Shown here: positions 6,449-12,233 of the stretch, in pieces
How positions within the stretch are numbered: position 1 is the stretch's first letter
Layout of the letters: every line of letters starts with the position of its first letter
Assembly: GCA_028289725.1 (NCBI GenBank)
Contig: JANQOH010000216.1
Location: forward strand, 1 to 12,233
Origin: Alphaproteobacteria bacterium
GTDB taxonomy: Bacteria > Pseudomonadota > Alphaproteobacteria > UBA7887
DNA length: 12,233 bases
Direction: 5' to 3'
Notes under the pieces: model-generated
Told to the model about the DNA's origin: nothing
Database searches by the model: none
The model's input: the letters and a program-made list of their open reading frames with translations, nothing else
Made by a program: the position numbers and the translations under genes

Positions 6449-7249
6449 TCAGAACAAATTCAGCGCGTTGAGATCACCGATCGTCTGAGTGAACTGGTTG
6501 ACCCCTTGTGCCATCAGCAAGAAGCTGGCCACGTCGTGTCGCATATCGCGCGCGACCTCGACCGGCGCCTCCGGCTTGACCTGCCAATGCTCCCATTCGG
6601 CAACATGATTGAAATATTCCCGCCCTAACGAGTCATGATCGATGATGACGAACATGACGCCACTCCAGATCTTCTCGAATTCGTCGCGGTTCATGGACGA
6701 GACGCCCATCGCGGGGTCTCCCACCAACACGGCGTTCTCGGTCACGCCCTTGACCACGACGAAGTGCGCGTAGCCGTCCGTGTTGATCAAAACGATAGCC
6801 GGTATGCCGGCTTGATTGAGAATGTCGAGCGGTGCGCGAAAACCGCCGGATTGGTAGCCATGGCGGGTGAGGTACCGCTGCATATCCTGTAAGGCGAAGC
6901 CCTGGTCGCGGATACGATCCGCGTCGCCTTCGGCGATCATTTCCTCGAACACCGAGGCTTCATCGCGGGGATCGCGATAGTGATAGCTCAGCAAGGTCGC
7001 GAGCGACGCTGAGCCGCAGCTAAAGTCGTGCTCCTGACGCACGACCCGATGAAATTTCGATTCTTTATAGGTGGTGGTTTCAACGTTGAAGTTGCCGCCG
7101 AAACCCGGCACCCACATGGCATCCGCGTATCCTGGCGGTGAAGGGACCACAAGCAACGCCACGCACAGAAGGCTGCCCGGTCCGATCACGTGCCACCTAT
7201 GAGCACGCATGGCCGCCAATCCCCGCGCTAGGTTGCCAAGCAGGCTCAT
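6449..7249 (-). CDS. Stand-alone C39-family cysteine peptidase (FapD-like)
   Basis: 266 aa. A hydrophobic segment at about 20-43 is a signal peptide or membrane anchor, so the catalytic part should be periplasmic. The C39 site is complete: oxyanion-hole Q72 and nucleophile C78 in RQEHDFSCG, H162 in GYAHFVVVKG and D178 in VGDPAMG. C39 domains usually sit at the N-terminus of bacteriocin ABC exporters and cleave double-glycine leaders; here there is no transporter domain. FapD of the Pseudomonas amyloid operon has this stand-alone form and also lies between fapC and fapE. The C-terminal 60 residues (about 205-266) are outside the known fold. The ATG overlaps the stop of the preceding gene (ATGA), implying translational coupling; an inner ATG at 7210 with a GGGGA sequence is an alternative start. 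The substrate is unknown; the co-transcribed fibre proteins or the exporter are the likely ones. Confidence 0.88.
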   Translation of the reverse strand: MSLLGNLARGLAAMRAHRWHVIGPGSLLCVALLVVPSPPGYADAMWVPGFGGNFNVETTTYKESKFHRVVRQEHDFSCGSASLATLLSYHYRDPRDEASVFEEMIAEGDADRIRDQGFALQDMQRYLTRHGYQSGGFRAPLDILNQAGIPAIVLINTDGYAHFVVVKGVTENAVLVGDPAMGVSSMNRDEFEKIWSGVMFVIIDHDSLGREYFNHVAEWEHWQVKPEAPVEVARDMRHDVASFLLMAQGVNQFTQTIGDLNALNLF

Positions 7250-7635
7250 GGTGGCGTCTCAATCATGTTCATGTTCACCGCCAACAAGTTCTGCACGACG
7301 ACATTGTTTCCGGTGTTTTGGACGATGTTCGTGAAACTGGAACCCATGCCACTGAAGGCATTGTCGCCGATAACATTATTGCCGGTGGCGATCCCGAGAT
7401 CCGGCACGGTATCCGTTGCTTCGCCATTGAAATTCAGCGTGGCGTCGAAGTTCACCGTGGTGCCTTTACCCGTGGAACTTGCCATTTCCGGCCCCGCCAT
7501 TTGAGGCAAGGTGGAAAACACCGGATTGAGATCATCGGCGCCGGCCAAGCTAGACCCAAAGGTAAGGCCGAGCACGACCATCGGAGCAACCATGCCGTGC
7601 CGACCAAACAATCGTCTTGGCATCTTCATCGTCAT
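7246..7635 (-). CDS. Small exported single-motif protein, candidate minor amyloid subunit
   Basis: 129 aa from the ATG at 7635. The frame is open from a GTG at 7662, but GGCGGAG lies just before the 7635/7629 ATGs, which also start the signal peptide properly (hydrophobic core MVAPMVVLGLTFGSSL, cleavage near AGA-DD). The mature protein has an alternating segment (TVNFDATLNFNG) and one motif at about 92-116 (NAFSGMGSSFTNIVQNTGNN, ending VVVQN). That copies the repeat logic of the two large proteins: AF, G, V-Q-N-x-G-x-N, then Q-N and a hydrophobic tail. It lies 75 bp after the 890-aa repeat gene and overlaps the C39 peptidase gene by 4 bp. It could be a FapB-like nucleator, although in Pseudomonas fapB precedes fapC. 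Known family not recognised; the role is inferred from motif and context. Confidence 0.7.
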   Translation of the reverse strand: MTMKMPRRLFGRHGMVAPMVVLGLTFGSSLAGADDLNPVFSTLPQMAGPEMASSTGKGTTVNFDATLNFNGEATDTVPDLGIATGNNVIGDNAFSGMGSSFTNIVQNTGNNVVVQNLLAVNMNMIETPP

Positions 7636-7666
7636 TCTCTCCGCCCTATTACCCTGAGGCACGAAA

Positions 7667-7690
7667 TGGCGGGATTACAGGGCCCCGCCA
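7667..7690. repeat. Perfect 7-bp inverted repeat between the 890-aa repeat gene and the small subunit gene
   Basis: TGGCGGG and CCCGCCA flank a 10-base loop. It lies between the stop of the 890-aa gene (7711) and the start of the next gene (7635). In the minus-strand transcript the stem is G-C rich and followed by TTTC, too short a T run for a strong terminator. It may protect the 3' end of the fibre-subunit message or lower expression of the downstream genes. Confidence 0.5.
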
Positions 7691-7710
7691 ATTAGCGCAC
7701 GTTCGCGGGA

Positions 7711-10383
7711 TTACTGGATAATCGCCGCGACAACGTTGCCGTTGGACAGGGCCGCGTTGGCGCCATTGTTTTGCGTCACGGCGAAAACGCCCCGTCCGTT
7801 CTGGAACGCCTGACCCGAGATCAGGTTCGTGTTGTTGACATTTGTGTTCGTGGCGATCGCGAACGCACCGACCGTACCGGTGGAGGTTGAACTCACATTA
7901 AACGAGTTCGCGCCGGTGCACTGTGGGCAATCGCCGATGATCGCGGCGACCGTGTTGCCGTTATTGATGGCACTGTTCGGACCATTATTCTGCAACACAC
8001 TGAACACTCCGGCCGCGTTTTGGAATGCATCGGTATTTATCGTGTTCTCGTCTTGGCTGTTAACCGACTCGGTGCTCTCGACAGTGCCGGTCGTGCCGAC
8101 AGTCGCCGTTTGTTCGGCATCGACGTCGAAATCCACGCCCTCGCTGGCATCAACGGAGCCCTCGTCGGCGATTGCCGCGGCGACCGTGTTGCCGTTATTG
8201 ATGGCCGAGTTGGCGCCGTTATTTTGGCCTACGCTGAATACACCTTCGCTATTCCGGAACGCCTGATCGGTGATCGTATTTAGGTCATCCGACCCAACGA
8301 TTTGTTCACTTGTAACATCCGAACTCGCGTTGACTTCCGCGATCTGAGAGACCGCCGGTCCTCCGGGTAGCGGCACGCCGCCGTCCAAGGTGCTCGCGTC
8401 GACGTTTACCGTCGTGTCATCGCTCAGCAGAACCGCGACCGCATTGCCATTATTGATGGCACTGTTAGCTCCGTTGTTCTGAAACATGCTCGCCACGCCA
8501 TCAGCCGAATCGAAGGTCGTACCAGATGCCGTATTGATATCGTCGACTTCGTCTTCAAAGTTGCTGACGGTACCGCCATTGGCGAACACTCTGGCCACCT
8601 GTGACTGCGCCACATCGAGAATTGCATCACCGTTTGAGATAGCGCTGTCGACAATGATCGCGGCGACACTGTTGCCATTGTTGATCGCCGCGTTGGCGCC
8701 ATTGTTCTGCGCGACGCTATGGATGCCTTCGGCGGAACTGAATGAGCTGCCGCCGATCAGGTTCGCGTCGTCGGAGTCCGATAATTCAAAATTGCTTACG
8801 AGCCCCCCGGGCCCAGGGCGAACAGCCGCGAACTGGCTATTGTCATCGGCTTTGAGCCTGCTGAGACTGTCCTGCGTATTGGCGGTGTTCTCTTCACCGA
8901 TAAACGCCGCCACCATGTTGCCATTGTTTACCGCCGCGTTCGAGCCGTTGTTCTGGACAGTGCTGCTGACACCGGAGAAGGTCTGGAAAGCGCCTCCGTT
9001 CAGTGTGTTGTCGTCGGTCTGACTAAGATTCGCGGAGGCCGATATTTCGCCGCCACCGGCGACGACGGTCGCGCTCTGCGAGCTGTCACTGTCGAGAACG
9101 TTCGAGTCCGTTGTGATATTGGCGTCATCTAGCACAATCGCGGCAACCGAGTTGCCATTGTTGATCGAGCTGTTCGGCCCATTGTTCTGGACCACGCTGG
9201 CCACGCCATTGAAGTCTTGGAAGGCCTGCATGTCGACGAGGTTGTTGTTCGCACTGTCGTCGTTTCCCGGCAAAGGATCTGTGATTAGCGCGTTCCCACC
9301 GCCCACAGCCGCGATTTGCGCGTTTTCGATGCCGATATTGTTGAGTTCCACATCGTCCACGGTGACATTTTGGTCGCTGGTCACGATTCCGGCAACGCCA
9401 TTGCCGTTGTTGATCGCGCTGTTGGCGCCGTTGTTTTGCGCCACGCTGACGATACCCTTGGCTTCCCGGAACGCGTCTTCGGTTATCGTATTTACATCGA
9501 TATTGCCGGCCGGGTCGGCGCCAGAGTCACCGACATCAGCTTCCGTGTTTTGCCTGCTACCTGCAACAGATGCGGTCTGCTGAAGAATGACATTAAAGGT
9601 CAGTTCGGGGCCGCCGTTGGCACCGCCGCCGGGCGTGACCGTCCCCATTTCCACGATTCCGGCAACGGCGTTACCGTTGTTGATCGCCGCGTTGGCGCCA
9701 TTGTTCTGCGCCACGCTGGCGATGCCGGAAAAACTCTCGAAGGCATCGTCCGTGACAATGTTGTCATTGGTGCTAGCGGATGCACCGCCCCCTTGGCCAA
9801 CGGACGATGCGCTGCCGTCGCCGAGAACGATCGCGTCGTTGCGCGCGCGTACTTGAAACACCCTTTGACCCGAAGAATTGCCCGACTCCACAAGTCCGGT
9901 CACGATGTTCCCGTTGTTGATCGCCGCGTTGGACCCGTTGTTTTGCGCAACGCTGACCACACCGGTCGCGTCCCGAAAAGCGTCAGTATTAATTTTGTTA
10001 TCGTCGTCTACTGTCGTCTCTTCCGAGGTCGAATCCGTTACCCACGCGGTTTGGGTCGCCCCATCCGTGCCTGTGCCTGTGGTGAAGCTCTCATCGGACG
10101 ACGTATTGCCCGTATTGATAATCGCCGACACCGCATTGCCGTTGTTCACGACGCTGTTCGCGCCGTTGTTTTGCAACATGGACATGATCCCGGTGAACGT
10201 TTCTCCGGTGTTGCCCGAAATGTCGTTCAAGTTTGTCGTGCCGATCTGCGTACTGGTCGCGCCGGTAACTCTGGCGGATGCGTCCTGGTCCGCGGTAAAG
10301 GTCTCGTCTGCCGCCCACGCGGCGCCGGACGTGGCAAGTGACAGCGCGATGGCCGATACCCCTGTTCGCAACAATGTCCTCAT
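7711..10383 (-). CDS. FapC-like N/Q-rich repeat protein, candidate amyloid fibre subunit (11 repeats)
   Basis: 890 aa. The signal peptide spans residues 1-24 (MRTLLRTGVSAIALSLATSG, ending AWA before AD). The rest is eleven units of about 70-92 residues. Each has DDNT-type turns, then AF or TF, a G at the end of a short helix or strand, and the core S-V-x-Q-N-N-G-[APS]-N-[SA]-x-[IVL]-[NS]-N-G-N-x-V-A-x-[IL]-I, followed by a variable D/S/T-rich spacer. The units are strongly acidic, with almost no Lys. The tenth unit carries the only cysteines, C819 and C822 (GDCPQCTG). The eleventh ends the protein (VVAAIIQ). FapC of Pseudomonas also has N/Q-containing repeats joined by variable linkers and a C-terminal CxxC, as I recall it. 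The ATG has AGGGG 10-11 bases upstream. It probably is exported through the FapF-like barrel and assembles outside the cell. Repeats and signal are seen directly; amyloid formation is inference. Confidence 0.78.
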   Translation of the reverse strand: MRTLLRTGVSAIALSLATSGAAWAADETFTADQDASARVTGATSTQIGTTNLNDISGNTGETFTGIMSMLQNNGANSVVNNGNAVSAIINTGNTSSDESFTTGTGTDGATQTAWVTDSTSEETTVDDDNKINTDAFRDATGVVSVAQNNGSNAAINNGNIVTGLVESGNSSGQRVFQVRARNDAIVLGDGSASSVGQGGGASASTNDNIVTDDAFESFSGIASVAQNNGANAAINNGNAVAGIVEMGTVTPGGGANGGPELTFNVILQQTASVAGSRQNTEADVGDSGADPAGNIDVNTITEDAFREAKGIVSVAQNNGANSAINNGNGVAGIVTSDQNVTVDDVELNNIGIENAQIAAVGGGNALITDPLPGNDDSANNNLVDMQAFQDFNGVASVVQNNGPNSSINNGNSVAAIVLDDANITTDSNVLDSDSSQSATVVAGGGEISASANLSQTDDNTLNGGAFQTFSGVSSTVQNNGSNAAVNNGNMVAAFIGEENTANTQDSLSRLKADDNSQFAAVRPGPGGLVSNFELSDSDDANLIGGSSFSSAEGIHSVAQNNGANAAINNGNSVAAIIVDSAISNGDAILDVAQSQVARVFANGGTVSNFEDEVDDINTASGTTFDSADGVASMFQNNGANSAINNGNAVAVLLSDDTTVNVDASTLDGGVPLPGGPAVSQIAEVNASSDVTSEQIVGSDDLNTITDQAFRNSEGVFSVGQNNGANSAINNGNTVAAAIADEGSVDASEGVDFDVDAEQTATVGTTGTVESTESVNSQDENTINTDAFQNAAGVFSVLQNNGPNSAINNGNTVAAIIGDCPQCTGANSFNVSSTSTGTVGAFAIATNTNVNNTNLISGQAFQNGRGVFAVTQNNGANAALSNGNVVAAIIQ
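7714..10300 (-). repeat. Array of 11 coding repeats in the 890-aa protein
   Basis: The DNA encoding the QNNGxNxxxNNGN core recurs with starts near 7739, 7951, 8188, 8443, 8671, 8917, 9148, 9400, 9676, 9908 and 10136, that is every 210-280 bp. The core is well conserved in DNA as well as protein, while the spacers differ in length and sequence, which argues for selection on the core. Confidence 0.85.
7927..7971. repeat. 45-bp perfect direct repeat shared by the two repeat genes, copy 1
   Basis: Identical to 10673-10717. It encodes the start of the QNNG-type core's second half (INNGNTVAAIIGDC) in the penultimate unit of the 890-aa protein. Perfect identity over 45 bp in otherwise diverged paralogues suggests recent duplication or gene conversion. 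Confidence 0.8.
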
Positions 10384-10450
10384 GACGTCGTTTCCCCTTG
10401 TCTCTCTTCGCTCTTGTCACGCCCGCTGACGCGGTTTCCTCATACGCCGA
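10384..10450 (-). promoter_or_regulatory. Short gap between the two FapC-like genes, with the ribosome-binding site of the 890-aa gene
   Basis: 67 bp. AAGGGGAAA lies about 7 bases ahead of the ATG at 10383 and sets the start. A weak 4-bp stem (CCGC/GCGG at 10423-10434) is present. I see no clear terminator or promoter, so the two large genes are probably on one transcript. Confidence 0.5.
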
Positions 10451-12233
10451 CTAACCTGGATCGATGATCGCGGCGACAACGTTGCCGTTGGACAGTGCCG
10501 CGTTCGCGCCGTTGTTTTGCGTCACCGAGAACACGCCCCGTGCGTTCTGGAACGCGTTCAGGTCGATCTCGTTGGTGTTGTTGCCCGTATTGTTCGTCGC
10601 GGTCGCCAAAGCGCCGACCGTGCCGGTGAAGTTTGCGTTCACGGTGAAGCTATTTGCGCCAACGCAGGTATCGCAATCGCCGATGATCGCGGCGACCGTG
10701 TTGCCGTTATTGATGGCGCTGTTCGGGCCATTGTTCTGCAACACGCTGAACACACCGGCCGCTTGGTTGAAGGCATTGCCGTTTATGGTGTTCGTGTCGT
10801 GGCTAGAGTTGAGTTCACGGCTGCCCACAGTGCCGCCGCCGGCGGTGCCGACGCTCGCTGTCTGATCCGCCTCAACGTCGAAGTTCACGCCACCGCCGGC
10901 ATCAACATCCGCCGAGCCCCCGTCGGCGATCGCGGCGGCAACGGTGTTGCCGTTGTTGAGCGCCGCGTTCGGCCCGTTGTTCTGCAACACGCTGAACACG
11001 CCTTCGGCATCCTGGAACGCCTGGTCCGTGAGGGTATTCGTGTCGAGCGTGTCTAACTCGCTGCTGCGGACACTCAGAGGGTCGGACGCATTGACTTCCG
11101 CTGTCTGAGACACCGAACCGCTGGGCGGCACATCGCCTTCGAAAGCACTCGGACTGACGATGACGTCGGCGCTGTCGCTCAGCAGCAACGCAACCGTGTT
11201 GCCATTGTTGATCGCGCTGTTGGCGCCATTGTTCTGCAACGCGCTGAACACACCGCTCGCATCCCGGAACGCATCCGTATTCATAGTATTGGTGTCGGTG
11301 CTACCGCCCGACTGCGAACTGGTCAAAAAGTCGGTCGCGTCCGATCCAGGGGTCCCAACACGAGTCGTTTGGTCGGTATTGACGGCGAGGGTCACGCCAC
11401 CGCTGGCATTCACGCTGCCCGCGTCAGCGATCGCTGCGGCGACGGTGTTGCCATTGTTGATCGCCGCGCTCGCGCCGTTGTTTTGTCCGACGCTGAACAC
11501 GCCTTCGCTGTTTTCGAACGCGTCGCCCGTGATCTCGTTCTCGTCAAGCGAACCAGCAAATTCCGACGCTGTGACAAGCAATATTGCGCCCGAGGTTCCG
11601 CCGACTTCCGCAAGCTGTGAGATAGGCGCCCCGCCCGGCACGTTGCTATCCAGAACGCCCGCGGCTACGTCGACACCGGCGTCGTCGCTCAGCAGGATCG
11701 CAACCGTGTTGCCGTTGTTGATGGCGCTGTTGGCTCCGTTGTTCTGGAGCACGCTCGCCACGCCATTGGCCGACCGGAAGGTCGTGCCCGACGCTGTGTT
11801 GCTGTCGTCACTGGCAATTTCGGAGCTCGTGAAGCCGGCTAAGGTAGCACCATTGGCGAGCACTTTTGCCGTCTGCGATTGCGACACATTGAGCACCGCG
11901 TTCGCGTTTGTGATCGCGTTATCGACAATGATGCCGGCGACGCTGTTGCCATTGTTGATGGCCGCGTTGGCGCCATTGTTTTGCACCACGCTGTGCACAC
12001 CGTCCGCGGAACCGAACGTACTGCCGCCGAGCACGTTCGTGTCGTCCGATGTGCCAACTTCGGAGTTACTGACTGACTCGCTCGTCCCGTCTCCAGACTG
12101 AACGATGGCCGACTGGCTGTTCGAATTCGCGTTCAGGGTCACGTCGTTGTTCGCATCAGCGTTGTTGTCCTCACCGAGGAACGCCGCCACGAGATTGCCA
12201 TTGTTGATCGCCGCGTTGGACCCGTTGTTCTGG
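10451..12233 (-). CDS. Second FapC-like N/Q-rich repeat protein, N-terminus outside the window
   Basis: The frame is open to the right edge, so 594 codons are visible and the signal peptide is missing. Eight units are present, the first partial. They share the Q-N-N-G-x-N-x3-[NS]-N-G-N core of the 890-aa protein. The last units match that protein one to one in order, including the spacers: penultimate unit with GDCDTCVG (the only cysteines) and final unit ending SNGNVVAAIIDPG. Two extra units between the third-type and tail units look like a copy of the neighbouring pair. The product is acidic and Ser/Thr/Asn-rich. It is upstream of, and probably co-transcribed with, the 890-aa gene (67-bp gap). 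I infer a paralogous fibre subunit; which of the two is the major subunit cannot be told from sequence. The full length is unknown. Confidence 0.78.
   Translation of the reverse strand, partial: QNNGSNAAINNGNLVAAFLGEDNNADANNDVTLNANSNSQSAIVQSGDGTSESVSNSEVGTSDDTNVLGGSTFGSADGVHSVVQNNGANAAINNGNSVAGIIVDNAITNANAVLNVSQSQTAKVLANGATLAGFTSSEIASDDSNTASGTTFRSANGVASVLQNNGANSAINNGNTVAILLSDDAGVDVAAGVLDSNVPGGAPISQLAEVGGTSGAILLVTASEFAGSLDENEITGDAFENSEGVFSVGQNNGASAAINNGNTVAAAIADAGSVNASGGVTLAVNTDQTTRVGTPGSDATDFLTSSQSGGSTDTNTMNTDAFRDASGVFSALQNNGANSAINNGNTVALLLSDSADVIVSPSAFEGDVPPSGSVSQTAEVNASDPLSVRSSELDTLDTNTLTDQAFQDAEGVFSVLQNNGPNAALNNGNTVAAAIADGGSADVDAGGGVNFDVEADQTASVGTAGGGTVGSRELNSSHDTNTINGNAFNQAAGVFSVLQNNGPNSAINNGNTVAAIIGDCDTCVGANSFTVNANFTGTVGALATATNNTGNNTNEIDLNAFQNARGVFSVTQNNGANAALSNGNVVAAIIDPG
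10457..12233 (-). repeat. Array of at least 8 coding repeats in the second repeat protein
   Basis: The conserved core recurs with starts near 10478, 10700, 10947, 11198, 11449, 11709, 11945 and 12194, continuing past the right edge. Spacing is 220-260 bp. Unit types, judged by spacer sequence and numbered as in the 890-aa protein, read 6, 7, 8, 9-like, 8-like, 9, 10, 11 in coding order. Confidence 0.8.
10673..10717. repeat. 45-bp perfect direct repeat shared by the two repeat genes, copy 2
   Basis: Identical to 7927-7971 and at the equivalent place in the penultimate unit of the second repeat protein. Confidence 0.8.

Noticed and set aside
6449..7635. Bacteriocin precursor with its processing peptidase
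   Set aside because: The small protein has a Sec signal peptide rather than a double-glycine leader, and no ABC or membrane-fusion protein is present.
9316..10341. Long plus-strand open frame (341 codons) opposite the 890-aa repeat gene
   Set aside because: It is antisense to a clear repeat array with a signal peptide; its own translation just mirrors the repeats and has no ribosome-binding site or domain.
11160..12101. Long plus-strand open frame (313 codons) opposite the second repeat gene
   Set aside because: Same cause: low stop frequency on the opposite strand of a biased repeat sequence; the product is a monotonous hydrophobic repeat.
7711..12233. CRISPR-like regular spacing of conserved DNA
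   Set aside because: The period is 210-280 bp, the units vary, and they encode protein in one continuous frame.
7711..12233. RTX toxin or curli (CsgA/CsgB) subunits
   Set aside because: There is no GGxGxDxxx calcium repeat, and neither type I secretion genes nor csgE/F/G-like genes are nearby; the C39 peptidase and coiled-coil barrel fit Fap better. The Q/N ladder does recall curli in principle.

Overview
The window (12,233 bp, GC-rich) looks like accessory DNA from a Gram-negative bacterium, probably a proteobacterium: secreted proteins have Sec signal peptides, there is an outer-membrane beta-barrel protein, and there is a CesT-type type III secretion chaperone. Every gene I can support lies on the minus strand, so transcription runs from right to left. 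No rRNA, tRNA, CRISPR array or complete insertion sequence is visible. I cannot name the species.

Right and centre (about 3574-12233): a co-directional cluster that I read as a divergent Fap-type functional amyloid system. In transcription order it holds a very large repeat protein cut by the right edge (at least 8 units); a second complete repeat protein of 890 aa (11 units of about 75-90 aa built around QNNGxNxxxNNGN); a small exported protein with one related motif; a stand-alone C39 cysteine peptidase (FapD-like); another small exported protein with one related motif (FapE-like); an outer-membrane protein with signal peptide, long coiled coil and C-terminal beta-barrel (FapF-like); and an exported HdeA-like plus peptidoglycan-binding protein. 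The C-D-E-F order and domain types match the Pseudomonas fap operon. The two giant fibre-subunit candidates, the N/Q-rich repeat chemistry and the peptidoglycan-binding protein differ from it. The likely division of labour is: repeat proteins form the fibre, the small single-motif proteins act as minor or nucleating subunits, the C39 peptidase processes or controls them, and the coiled-coil barrel exports them.

Middle (about 2723-3577): a junction. A tyrosine-recombinase remnant with an internal deletion abuts the end of the amyloid operon, followed by about 470 bp with no convincing gene. This looks like an old integration boundary.

Left (1-2722): a type III secretion chaperone gene followed 35 bp later by a 595-aa modular protein, then by a second copy whose first 110 codons are in the window. 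This is the classic chaperone-effector layout. The 595-aa gene ends at a TGA that replaces a CGA present at the same place in the preceding repeat, and the frame continues into a partial fourth repeat. The locus has therefore passed through repeat loss, a nonsense change and tandem duplication.
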